The position numbers and the translations under genes were made by a program. 64,000 nt of DNA from Paraburkholderia lacunae (GTDB lineage Bacteria; Pseudomonadota; Gammaproteobacteria; Burkholderiales; Burkholderiaceae): positions 1-64,000 of the forward strand of contig NZ_QHKS01000008.1 in NCBI RefSeq assembly GCF_003353175.1. The letters run 5' to 3'. This document shows, piece after piece, positions 56,326-64,000 of the stretch; position 1 is the first letter of the stretch; each line of letters starts with the position of its first letter. The notes beneath the pieces are model-generated. The model did not search any database and was not told the DNA's origin. It saw nothing but the letters and a program-made list of their open reading frames with translations.

Positions 56326-57835
56326 GGAGACTGACTCCTTCAACGGATGCGATCAGATCGTGGTCCTGCCAACCGGCGGGAAATTCGGCCGCGATACGGC
56401 CACGGAACATGACCAGCACGCGGTCACAGGTGCGCAGATCGTCGAGCTCGCCGGACACCACCAGCACGGCCTTGCCCTCTTCGCGCACGCGGTCCACGAC
56501 CGACAGCAGCGCTTCTTTCGATTTCACGTCGACGCCGGCGGTCGGGTCGATCAGCACCAGCACGTTGGGATCGGTGGCGAGCGCGCGAGCCATCACGACT
56601 TTCTGCTGATTGCCGCCCGAGAGCCCCGAGACGACATGCTCGGGGCCTTGCGCGACGATGCCGAGCGCGTCGATCATCTTCTGGCCGAAGGCGTTTTTCC
56701 TCGCCGGCGGCGCGATGCCGAATTTGCCGAGCAGGTGCGCGATCGTCATCGAGGCGTTTTCGGCAACCGATTGCGTCAGCACCAGGCCTTCGTGATGGCG
56801 ATCCTTCGGCACGCAGCCGATGCCGTGCGCCAATGCTGCGGGCACGTCGCCGCGCGGCAGCGTCGCGCCGTCCACGCGAATCTCGCCGCGTTGCGCCGCC
56901 CGCAAACCGGCGATCGCTTCGGCGACGCTGGTGCGGCCGCTGCTCGTCGCGCCGGTCAGGCCGACCACTTCGCCGCGCTTGACCGTGAACGACACGTCTT
57001 CGTAATCGGCGCCGGCCAGCGCTTCGACTTCCAGCGCGACCGCCGTATCCGCGGGCAACGCCTCGCGCGCCGCCGCATCGGCGACGGCGAGGCCGCCGCG
57101 CTCGCCCGTCATCGCTTCGATCAACTGCTCGCGCGGCAACGCGGACACCGGCGCGCTGACGATATGCCGCGCGTCGCGCAGCACCGTCACGGCCTGGCAA
57201 ATCTCATAGACCTCCTGCAGGTGATGAGAAATGAACAGGAACGTCACGCCCTCGCGCTGCAACTCGCTGATGCGCCGGAACAGGCGCTTGATTTCGTCGC
57301 CGTCGAGTTGCGCGGTCGGTTCGTCGAGGATGATGAAACGCGCACCGTACGACAGCGCCCGCGCGATTTCGACCAGTTGGCGTGCTTCCACCGTCAGGTC
57401 GCCGGCGCGGGCGTCTTCGCGCACGTCGATCTTCCAGTGGTCGAGCAAAGCGCGGGCGTCGCGGCGCATTGCGGGCCAATCGATCACACCGTGCCGCGAC
57501 GGTTGCCGGTTGATGAACAGGTTCTCCGCGACGGTGAGATCGCGGATGATGGTCGAGTGCTGATAGACGCACGCAACGCGTTCGCGCCACGCGTCGCGGT
57601 CCGCGATCGACGGCGCAGCCGCGCCGCTGAACCGCACCTCGCCCGTGTCGGGCTTGCGCAGGCCGGTGAGGATCGACACCAGCGTCGATTTGCCCGCACC
57701 GTTGCGCCCGACGAGCGCGTGAGACTCGCCGGGCATCACGCGGATGCTCACGTCTTTCAGCGCGGCCGTGGAGCCGAAGCGTTTGGTAATCTCCAACGCT
57801 TCGACGACCGGCACGGATGGCGTGAGCTCGCTCAT
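56315..57835 (-). CDS. Sugar ABC transporter ATPase with two domains (RbsA type)
   Basis: This 506-residue protein joins two nucleotide-binding domains. The first has Walker A GRNGAGKST (about 38-46). The second has the usual degenerate P-loop (TGATSSGRTSVAEAI) and LSGGNQQKVVMARALA. It powers the permease encoded next and overlaps the binding-protein stop (57832-57835). Confidence 0.92.
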   Translation of the reverse strand: MSELTPSVPVVEALEITKRFGSTAALKDVSIRVMPGESHALVGRNGAGKSTLVSILTGLRKPDTGEVRFSGAAAPSIADRDAWRERVACVYQHSTIIRDLTVAENLFINRQPSRHGVIDWPAMRRDARALLDHWKIDVREDARAGDLTVEARQLVEIARALSYGARFIILDEPTAQLDGDEIKRLFRRISELQREGVTFLFISHHLQEVYEICQAVTVLRDARHIVSAPVSALPREQLIEAMTGERGGLAVADAAAREALPADTAVALEVEALAGADYEDVSFTVKRGEVVGLTGATSSGRTSVAEAIAGLRAAQRGEIRVDGATLPRGDVPAALAHGIGCVPKDRHHEGLVLTQSVAENASMTIAHLLGKFGIAPPARKNAFGQKMIDALGIVAQGPEHVVSGLSGGNQQKVVMARALATDPNVLVLIDPTAGVDVKSKEALLSVVDRVREEGKAVLVVSGELDDLRTCDRVLVMFRGRIAAEFPAGWQDHDLIASVEGVSLHEE

Positions 57836-58881
57836 TTAACCGTGTTTCCCCACAACGCCTTATCGTCGACGTTCGACCTGGTCACGAGCGGCGCGGGCAG
57901 CTGGTCTTCGAGAACGCCCGGCGCCAACTGGATGATGTTGCTGCCGTGATCGGTCGGGCCCGGTTTGAAGGTTTGTCCGGCGAGCGCCGCCTTGATATAG
58001 AACAGGCCGTACTTTGCATACGAATCGGCGGGCTGCGAAACAGTGGCGTCGATATCGCCGCGGCGGATCGCATCGAACTCCTGCGGAATGCCGTCGTTGC
58101 TGACGATCACGACGTGTTTCGCGTCGCCGGCGGGAAACAGCATCTGTTTGCGGCGCAGCGTTTGCAGCGTCGGCGACAGATAGACGCCGCCCGCCTGCAT
58201 GTAAATGCCCTTCACGTCCGGATTCGCTGTCAGCAGGCTGTCGAGCGCGGTGGCCGCCACGTCGCCCTTCCAGCTCGCCGGAATTTCCAGCAGCGCCAAA
58301 CCCGGATAGCCCTTCAGACACGCGCGAAACGCTTCAGACCGGTCGCGCCCGTTCACCGACGCCAGATCGCCCATGATCTGCACGACCTTGCCGGACTTCA
58401 CATGCTCGCCGATGTATTTGCACGCCTTCTCGCCATATGCGCGATTGTCGGCGCGCACCACCATCGCGACTTTGCCTTGCGTCGGCGCGACGTCGACCGC
58501 GACGACCGGCACGTTCCTGGCCGCCGCGCCTTCCAATGCACGGCTGATCGCTGCCGAATCCAGCGGGCCGACCACGATGCCCCTGGCGCCGAGATTCAGC
58601 AGGTTGTTCATGTCGGTAATCTGCTGGACCGGATCGCCGTTCGAATTGACCGGCGCAAGGATGTCGACGCCCATGTCCTTCGCGTACTTGGGCAGATAGT
58701 TGTTGTACGACTGCCAGAACGGCGACGTGAGGAGCGGCAGATCGAGGCCGATCTTGCCGGCCTCGGCGGCTTGCGCAGCGCTGCTGATGACCAAACCGGC
58801 GGCGCAAGCGCCCGCCGCTGCGGCAAATAAAGAACTCCGGAACCAACGGCGAGCCGTGAACGGCCTCTTGGCGAACGACAT
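57832..58881 (-). CDS. Periplasmic sugar-binding protein (RbsB type)
   Basis: This 349-residue protein has a signal peptide (about 1-38, ending SSAAQAAEA). The mature type I periplasmic-binding fold shows IGLDLPLLTSPFW, DMNNLLNLGARGIVVGPLDS and AVDVAPTQGKVAMVVRADN. It is the first gene of the operon, divergent from the IclR regulator. The ligand is presumably L-fucose or D-arabinose, inferred from the enzymes. Confidence 0.9.
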   Translation of the reverse strand: MSFAKRPFTARRWFRSSLFAAAAGACAAGLVISSAAQAAEAGKIGLDLPLLTSPFWQSYNNYLPKYAKDMGVDILAPVNSNGDPVQQITDMNNLLNLGARGIVVGPLDSAAISRALEGAAARNVPVVAVDVAPTQGKVAMVVRADNRAYGEKACKYIGEHVKSGKVVQIMGDLASVNGRDRSEAFRACLKGYPGLALLEIPASWKGDVAATALDSLLTANPDVKGIYMQAGGVYLSPTLQTLRRKQMLFPAGDAKHVVIVSNDGIPQEFDAIRRGDIDATVSQPADSYAKYGLFYIKAALAGQTFKPGPTDHGSNIIQLAPGVLEDQLPAPLVTRSNVDDKALWGNTVK

Positions 58882-58989
58882 GGTTGTGTCTCCTGATATG
58901 CGTTGTTGAACTGCGTGATCCGGTCATGCTGAATGACGGGCACTGCGTCCTGCGCTTTCTTGTCGTGTCGGTTTATTGGTGTGCGCTAA

Positions 58990-59018
58990 TTCACCAATGA
59001 ACGTATTATTCATATACG
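58990..59018. promoter_or_regulatory. Candidate IclR operator in divergent promoter
   Basis: TTCACCAATGAA (58990-59001, TTCA-N4-TGAA) and CGTATTATTCATATACG (59002-59018, CGTAT-N7-ATACG) stand side by side in the 294-base space between the binding-protein gene and the IclR gene. The rest of that space shows no gene. Confidence 0.45.
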
Positions 59019-59175
59019 GACTTTTTGAAGTCAAGGAATGTGTGCCGCGCTCACCGTCCGTGTTTTCCCTGGCTACGCGTGGCGACGCGTCCAGCCGTGT
59101 ATTTGGGTTCGGGCGTTTTATTCGAACTACACTCACGCCCAGATAACGAAAACTGCACACGGAGCGACACTCACG

Positions 59176-59958
59176 ATGGATGCGGAAGACAGAGACGACG
59201 ACCGTTACCGCGCGCCCGCGCTCGACAAGGGCCTCGACATCCTCGAACTGCTCGCCGAGCAGAAAGGGGGACTGACGCGCGCCGAAATCACCAAGCTGCT
59301 GGGGCGCAACGCGAGCGAGATGTATCGGATGCTGGAGCGGCTGGTCGCGCGGCAGTATGTCGTGCGCTCGGAGGCGGGCGATCGTTATTCGCTGAGTCTC
59401 AAGCTGTATGCGCTCGCGCACCGGCATCCGCCGATGAACCGGCTGATTTCCGAAGCGTTGCCGCTGATGCAGCGCTTTGCCGACACTGCCGAGCAATCCT
59501 GTCACCTCGCGGTGTACGACCGCGGCAATTTGCTGGTGATCGCGCAAGTGGACGGACCGGGCACGTGGGGCATTTCGGTGCGGCTCGGCTCGCGCGTCGG
59601 CTTGATCGATACGGGTTCGGGGCGCGTGATGCTGGCCTTCCAGACCCCGGAGCAACGCGAACAGATGCTGGCCGAACACACCAAGGTGAAAGGCGAAGTC
59701 ACCATCGATCGCGAGGCGCTGGAACAGGCCTGTGAACGGACTCGCGCGGCGGGGTTTTCGCAGAAGGACAGTCAGCAGACTGTTGGCGTGACGGACGTCA
59801 CTTTCCCGATCCTCGGGCCCTCCGGCCAGGCGATTGCGGCGCTCACGTGCCCGTACCTGCGACGCATCGACGAATACGTCGCGCCGACGCTGGACGCGGC
59901 CACGAATCTGCTGAGCGAGACGGTGCAGGCGTTGTCGATGTTTCGGGAGGACCGCTGA
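59176..59958 (+). CDS. IclR-family transcriptional regulator of the sugar operon
   Basis: This 260-residue protein starts at the ATG at 59176; the frame is open upstream, but that part lacks coding character. The winged HTH (about 12-70: LDKGLDILELLAEQKGGLTRAEITKLLGRN) is followed by the IclR effector domain (about 85-255; DRGNLLVIAQVDGPGTWGISVRLG, TGSGRVMLAF). It probably represses or activates the divergent operon in response to the sugar or an intermediate. Confidence 0.9.
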   Translation: MDAEDRDDDRYRAPALDKGLDILELLAEQKGGLTRAEITKLLGRNASEMYRMLERLVARQYVVRSEAGDRYSLSLKLYALAHRHPPMNRLISEALPLMQRFADTAEQSCHLAVYDRGNLLVIAQVDGPGTWGISVRLGSRVGLIDTGSGRVMLAFQTPEQREQMLAEHTKVKGEVTIDREALEQACERTRAAGFSQKDSQQTVGVTDVTFPILGPSGQAIAALTCPYLRRIDEYVAPTLDAATNLLSETVQALSMFREDR

Positions 59959-60024
59959 AGCGCTTCGGAACAAAGCGGGCCGGCACATGGTTTAGAATGG
60001 CGACCCTCTCAAAAATGACGCCGC

Positions 60025-60603
60025 ATGGGTTTCCTCATGCGCGCCCTCGATCAAGCCATGGCGAAACTTCTGACCGATTCCGAATTCCAGCGTTTTTCCG
60101 AACTCCAGCAGAAGCAGTCGAGCTTCACGATTACGCCCGAAGAAGCCGACGAACTGCGCGACATCGTCGCCCACGCGCAGAAACGGCGCGACGACCGCGC
60201 CGCGGCGATGCAAAGCATCGAATCTTTCATTCAGCAGTTCGACATCAGCCCGGACGAGCTGTTTTCGCCCGAGCAGATCGGCGAAGCCGCGCGCACCTAC
60301 GGTCTGATTCCGGCGGCGAAGAAGGAACGCGTGCTGCCGCCGTCGTTCACGTTCAACGGCAAGCCGTATCAATGGACGACGCGCGCGCTGCCGGACGATA
60401 TTCGCGTGCCGCTGTTCGACAAGTTCAAGGCGGGTGAGTCGGTGAAGTCGTTTATTGCGACGCCGAAGGATGCGAACCGTTGCGCGGCGACCATCGCGCG
60501 TCTGGAACGCGAGACCGGTGCCGTGTACGCCGATGCGTGGCTGGAAGAGCTGGCCGTGAGCCGCACGCAGGTCGACGAAGCCGCGGCGAAGCTGCCGGCT
60601 TGA
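60025..60603 (+). CDS. Conserved hypothetical protein
   Basis: This protein of 192 residues starts at the ATG at 60025; ATG 60037 and 60058 (MAKLLTDSEFQRF) are equally plausible and no start has a good ribosome-binding site. The first 75 residues are helical and acidic, possibly a coiled coil. The C-terminal half has a compact basic segment (SFTFNGKPYQWTTRALPDDIRVPLF) with aromatic residues. There is no signal or membrane segment. I recognise no family; a nucleic-acid role is conceivable but unsupported. Confidence 0.72.
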   Translation: MGFLMRALDQAMAKLLTDSEFQRFSELQQKQSSFTITPEEADELRDIVAHAQKRRDDRAAAMQSIESFIQQFDISPDELFSPEQIGEAARTYGLIPAAKKERVLPPSFTFNGKPYQWTTRALPDDIRVPLFDKFKAGESVKSFIATPKDANRCAATIARLERETGAVYADAWLEELAVSRTQVDEAAAKLPA

Positions 60604-60635
60604 GGCTCGTACTCGCCAGACCTTGACGAACCCGA

Positions 60636-63110
60636 TCACCCCGGCGCGGGTTCGTCCAGCGCCATCCTGAAGCCGACCACGCCCGGATCTTCCGTCGGCG
60701 TCATCGTGAACCCGCTGGACCTGGCCAGCGCGATCATCGGACCGTTTTCGCGCAACGCCTCGCCAACCAGCCAATGAATGCCGCGCGCCCGCGCGTACCT
60801 GATGATCCGGTCCACCAGCAACTGTCCGAGCCGCCGGCCCTTCTGGTCCGAGCGCACCGCGACTGCAAATTCGGCCGTTTCGTTGTCGGGATCGGCCACC
60901 GCGCGCACCACGCCCAGCGTCCGCGTGAGCCCCTCGTCGCTCGCTACCGTCGCGATCAGCGCCATTTCGCGGTCGTAGTCGATCTGCGTCATGCGCGCGA
61001 GCTGCGAATGGTCGAAGTTGCCGACCGCGCCGAAGAACCGCAGGCGCAAATCCTCGGGCGTCATCGCCTCGACGAAATCGTGATGCGCGGCTTCGTCTTC
61101 CGGACGGATCGGCCGCACGGTGATGCGAATACCCTGCCAGTCGAGCGTCTCTTCGAAGCGACGCGGATACGGCACGATCGCGAGGCGGCTGCGCGTCGGC
61201 GCAACGCTCAGCGTTGGCTCGACCACCGCTACGTGGTCGCGGAATACCCGCAAAGTCAGCGACAGACCGACGATCTGCTTGACGTCGCAGACCGCTTGCG
61301 AGAGCGCCGTCAATGCGGCCAACGCCGGCTCTGGATCGATCAGCCGCGCGTAGCGCGAGTGCAAGACGATGTCGCGCGACAGCATCGGATTGAACGGCGG
61401 CAAGCCGTAGACGCGCAGCGGCTCGGACACGCCATCCGCCGACGGCGCAGTGAAGCAGAAAACGGGGCCAAAGTTGTCGTCGTCGTGAAGCTCGACGGCG
61501 ATGTCGACGACGGGTTTCTGCGACTGCGCAGTGGCTTGTTCCGCGCAGTCCGCTGTTTGCGGTTCTGGTTGCGGTTCTGTTTGCGCTGCTGCGGATCGTT
61601 GCGTCGTTCCTTTCGCCGTTGCTGGCGTTTGCGTTGGTTCCTGCGTCTCGCCACGCAGCCCGAAGCGCTCAAGAAACGCCGCCGCCGCTTCGCCGGTTAG
61701 TTGGTGCTCACCTGCGGCTATCGCGGCGCACGCTTGCGCCTGGGCGGCGTCGATGGCTTCGGGAATCTGCGCCGGCAAACCCTCAGGCGTCTGCATCAGC
61801 AATTCGCGCCCCATCCGGTAATCGACCAGCCGGGCGAACGCGCGCGCAAGGCGCTGCGGCGTCGTATGAACCGGAATGCCTTGCGCATGCAGCGCGTCGC
61901 GCGTCGCCGCGTCCACACCGCCGAAGAAACACGCGAGCAAACCACGATGCGCGAAGCGCTGATTCGCGATCAACGCCTGCGCAACCTCGCCGACCGGCGC
62001 GCCATGCGTCGACGCGTGGACCACGAAGGCCGTGCCGGTACTTCGATGGCCGGCGAGCAGCTCCAGCGCGGTGCCGAAATGCTCCGGACGGGCATCGTCG
62101 CCGAGTTGCAGCGGGTTGCCGCCGACCGCGTGCGGCAAGGCTCGCTTTAAAGCATCGGCGGCTTCGGCGGGCCACGGCGCGAGCGTGCCGCCGGCCGCGG
62201 CGAACGCGTCGCAGGCCAGCGTCGCGAGGCCGCTGTCGCTGGTGATCAGCGTCGCCGTGGCGCCGGCTGCGACGCGGCCCACGCCGAGCGTTTCGATTTC
62301 GTCGAGCAGATCGTCGAGCGAATCCACGCGCACCATGCCCGCGCGACGGAACGCGGCGGTGTACAGCGCGTCGGCGGGATCGGCGCGGCCCGAGCGCAAC
62401 GCCAGCACCGGCTTGTTGCGCGCCGCCGCGCGAGCCGCCGACATGAACTTGCGCGCCGCGCGCACCGTGTCCAGTTCGAGCAGGATGGCACGCGTGCCGG
62501 GGTCGCTCGCCAGGTAGTCGAGCACGTCGCCGGCGTCCACGTCGGCCTCGCCGCCCAGCGCCACCACGTGCGAAAAACCCAGTCCGCGCGCGTGCGCCCA
62601 GCCGAGCACGGCATTGGTCAGCGCATTCGACTGCGAGACCCACGCGACGCCGCCCGCCTTCACCGTGCATGACGGCGCGCCGAAATGCGCGCGCAGCGCC
62701 GGCGACACCACGCCCAGACTGCCAGGTCCGACGATCCGCAGCAGATGCGGCCGCGCCGCCGACAATGCATGCCGCAGCGCGAGCCGGTCGTCATCGGTAC
62801 GCACTTCGCCGACGATGATCGCCGCGCGCGTGCCCAACCCGCCGAGCTTATGGATGATGCCAGGCCAGGTATCGGGCGGCGTGCAGATCAACGCGACGGT
62901 AGGCGCCTGCGGCAGATCGCCGGCATCGCCGGTCACCGCGCGGCCGCCGAGCGTGCCGTATTTTGGATTGACCGGCCAGATGGGGCCGTTGAAGCCGCCG
63001 TCCAGCACGCGCGCCCACACCATCGCGCCGGTGCTGCCCGGCCGCTCGGAAGCGCCGATCACGGCGACGGATTCGGGTCGGAACAAGGCGTCGAGATTGC
63101 GAACGGTCAC
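60636..63110 (-). CDS. GNAT acetyltransferase fused to a degenerate NDP-forming acyl-CoA synthetase
   Basis: This 824-residue protein starts at GTG 63108-63110 with GGAG seven bases upstream. The N-terminal CoA-binding domain (LFRPESVAVIGASERPGSTG) and ligase domains are present, but the catalytic SHTGA block is missing (only LRSGRADPADALYTAAFRRAG). The ATP-grasp part is shortened: a linker of about 45 residues rich in Gln, Thr and Pro replaces its first half. The C-terminal GNAT domain looks intact (about 675-824; VRSDQKGRRLGQLLVDRIIRYA). It resembles Pat-type protein lysine acetyltransferases, with a sensory rather than catalytic synthetase half. This is an inference. Confidence 0.88.
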   Translation of the reverse strand: MTVRNLDALFRPESVAVIGASERPGSTGAMVWARVLDGGFNGPIWPVNPKYGTLGGRAVTGDAGDLPQAPTVALICTPPDTWPGIIHKLGGLGTRAAIIVGEVRTDDDRLALRHALSAARPHLLRIVGPGSLGVVSPALRAHFGAPSCTVKAGGVAWVSQSNALTNAVLGWAHARGLGFSHVVALGGEADVDAGDVLDYLASDPGTRAILLELDTVRAARKFMSAARAAARNKPVLALRSGRADPADALYTAAFRRAGMVRVDSLDDLLDEIETLGVGRVAAGATATLITSDSGLATLACDAFAAAGGTLAPWPAEAADALKRALPHAVGGNPLQLGDDARPEHFGTALELLAGHRSTGTAFVVHASTHGAPVGEVAQALIANQRFAHRGLLACFFGGVDAATRDALHAQGIPVHTTPQRLARAFARLVDYRMGRELLMQTPEGLPAQIPEAIDAAQAQACAAIAAGEHQLTGEAAAAFLERFGLRGETQEPTQTPATAKGTTQRSAAAQTEPQPEPQTADCAEQATAQSQKPVVDIAVELHDDDNFGPVFCFTAPSADGVSEPLRVYGLPPFNPMLSRDIVLHSRYARLIDPEPALAALTALSQAVCDVKQIVGLSLTLRVFRDHVAVVEPTLSVAPTRSRLAIVPYPRRFEETLDWQGIRITVRPIRPEDEAAHHDFVEAMTPEDLRLRFFGAVGNFDHSQLARMTQIDYDREMALIATVASDEGLTRTLGVVRAVADPDNETAEFAVAVRSDQKGRRLGQLLVDRIIRYARARGIHWLVGEALRENGPMIALARSSGFTMTPTEDPGVVGFRMALDEPAPG

Positions 63111-63392
63111 GGGCGCTCCGCAGATTGAAGAAGGCGCGTCGGCGGTGAGGCACGCGTCTTCGTCAGGATAGGCGAAGTCGCGGGCTTGCGCGGCGCTTCT
63201 GAACGGGCCGCTTGACGCACACGACATTCCGCTTGATGAACGCCAACGCGCATCGGAATTTTTTTAGCGCATTCAGGCAAAATGTCGGACCGAAAGGCGA
63301 CAATCCTGGAGATGCCACCGGCACGAACATAAATTCCGCGATCGAGGCACGACACCAGCCGGCCTGCAGCGGATGATCCAAAGAGACAGAAG

Positions 63393-63532
63393 GTGATTCT
63401 CGCGCAGCTTTCCAATATCGAGGTGGCCGGGCCTTCGGGTATTGGCTGGATATCCCGCAGCGGCATGTGGGACTCGAACATGTACAGGCGTTTGCGGAGT
63501 GGCTGCGGGGAGAGATTGTGAAGATGGGATGA
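63393..63532 (+). pseudogene. LysR-family regulator remnant, C-terminus with frameshift
   Basis: The plus strand encodes VILAQLSNIEVAGPSG up to about 63440 and then, one base out of frame, YWLDIPQRHVGLEHVQAFAE, WLRGEIVKMG and TGA at 63530-63532. This matches the end of GcvA-like LysR regulators (IEVAGPxGYWLDxPQR ... FAxWLRxE). A single-base deletion near 63440 would explain the shift. The upstream 100 bases contain no readable LysR core, so most of the gene is gone. Confidence 0.55.
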
Positions 63533-63557
63533 AGTAGCGCCCTGCCGGGCGCACAAC

Positions 63558-63583
63558 GAAAAAAGCCGCGTCATCGACGCGGC
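63558..63583 (-). terminator. Rho-independent terminator of prfC
   Basis: GCCGCGTC and GACGCGGC form an 8-base stem with an ATC/GAT loop; on the minus strand TTTTTT follows. It lies 43 bases after the prfC stop. Confidence 0.88.
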
Positions 63584-63625
63584 TGTTCTTTCACTTCGTC
63601 CTGCACGTCTCGCTCGAAACGCGAC

Positions 63626-64000
63626 CTACATCACCCTCTTGAACGGCGCGCCCGAATGCTCGCGCAACTCATTGAAGACGATCTTCGGCCACGCCTTCTG
63701 CGCGACTTCGATTTCCGACACATGCGACGCCAGATACGTCGGCGCATCCGACGCGTCGAGCGCGATCCGCGCGGCATACGAATCGGTGAAACGGCGCAGT
63801 TCGGCCGCGTCGTCGCAAGTCACCCAGCGCGACATCCGGTAACGCGCCGGCGCCATCCGCACATCGACCTTGTATTCCGTCGACAAGCGGTGCGACACCA
63901 CTTCGAACTGAAGTTGACCCACCGCGCCGAGAATCATCAAGCCGCCAACTTCCGGACGGAACACCTGGATCGCGCCTTCCTCGCCGAGCTGCTTGAGCGC
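63626..64000 (-). CDS. prfC: Peptide chain release factor 3, C-terminal 124 residues
   Basis: The gene enters from the right edge; the visible part starts ALKQLGEEGAIQVFRPEVGG and contains LILGAVGQLQFEVVSHRLSTEYKV-type sequence (here LMILGAVGQLQFEVV), ASHVSEIEVAQKAWP and the end GAPFKRVM. These are the domain III sequences of RF3, the GTPase that recycles RF1/RF2 from the ribosome. The G domain lies outside the window. Confidence 0.93.
   Translation of the reverse strand, partial: ALKQLGEEGAIQVFRPEVGGLMILGAVGQLQFEVVSHRLSTEYKVDVRMAPARYRMSRWVTCDDAAELRRFTDSYAARIALDASDAPTYLASHVSEIEVAQKAWPKIVFNELREHSGAPFKRVM

Larger units (their letters stand above)
63111..63625. other. Intergenic region with LysR remnant and terminator
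   Basis: These 515 bases between the acetyltransferase gene and prfC hold no intact gene that I can support. A decayed LysR 3' end lies on the plus strand at 63393-63532, and the prfC terminator at 63558-63583. The left part is upstream region of the acetyltransferase gene. Confidence 0.55.

Noticed and set aside
63107..63574. Minus-strand frame of 155 residues as a gene
   Set aside because: It overlaps the prfC terminator, the LysR remnant and the start of the acetyltransferase gene, and has no recognisable domain.

Overview
The window looks like chromosomal DNA of a Burkholderiaceae member, most likely Paraburkholderia or a close relative. This rests on the high GC content with strong third-position GC, the family composition (DUF3563, intracellular PHB depolymerase, a Tad locus with BvgA-type response regulator, an oxidative deoxy-sugar pathway) and the overall protein style. 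It is a gene-level inference with no database search behind it. No tRNA, rRNA, CRISPR array, insertion sequence or prophage was recognised.

Layout. 1-2686 (minus) is the N-terminal part of a large YadA-like trimeric autotransporter whose end lies outside the window. 3382-15590 (plus) is a compact Tad/Flp type IVb pilus locus: a major Flp pilin, Tad/TadE pseudopilins, a second Flp-like peptide, CpaB, the CpaC secretin, an FHA-CpaF ATPase fusion, TadB, TadC, a DUF192 protein, another TadE-like protein and a lytic transglycosylase. 15625-17806 (minus) holds a REC-like/Hpt protein, a NarL-type response regulator and a lipoprotein that seems to have lost an OmpA domain. 17965-22735 (minus) is a polyamine-type ABC transporter operon (ATPase, binding protein, two permeases) diverging from a MocR regulator (22876-24420). 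An array of nested palindromic repeats interrupts this operon. 24464-29879 (minus) has a DUF748 envelope protein and a DUF1254 lipoprotein. 30181-35816 (plus) has a PaiB-like protein, a copper ATPase behind a MerR-type promoter, and a chemoreceptor.

35873-43490 mixes housekeeping and accessory genes: GST, PHB depolymerase, cupin, flavin reductase, small secreted and hypothetical proteins, DUF3563, a membrane protein with a 15-bp tandem repeat, and a heptanucleotide GGGG-tract array lying in what looks like a broken gene. 43639-49758 carries an AGE-family epimerase, a cold-shock protein, a second chemoreceptor, a thioesterase, an ArsR regulator and a PLP decarboxylase.

49879-58881 (minus) is one coherent catabolic operon: a sugar ABC transporter, a UxaA-type dehydratase split in two genes, an aldose dehydrogenase, a lactonase, an SDR dehydrogenase and a FAH-family hydrolase, with a divergent IclR regulator. 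This is the non-phosphorylative route for L-fucose or its stereochemical analogue D-arabinose, ending in pyruvate plus lactate or glycolate. The right end has a conserved hypothetical protein, a GNAT/acyl-CoA-synthetase-like protein with a degenerate synthetase half, a decayed LysR 3' end, and the C-terminus of release factor 3 (prfC).

The most distinctive observations are the nested palindromic repeats (with a sister copy in the sugar operon, both abutting Shine-Dalgarno sequences), the FHA-CpaF fusion in a Tad locus without TadZ, the nine-unit GGGGTGC tract downstream of a strong ribosome-binding site and start codon, and the paired TAGGGTTTTCCCT motif upstream of DUF3563. None is proven to be a new system.
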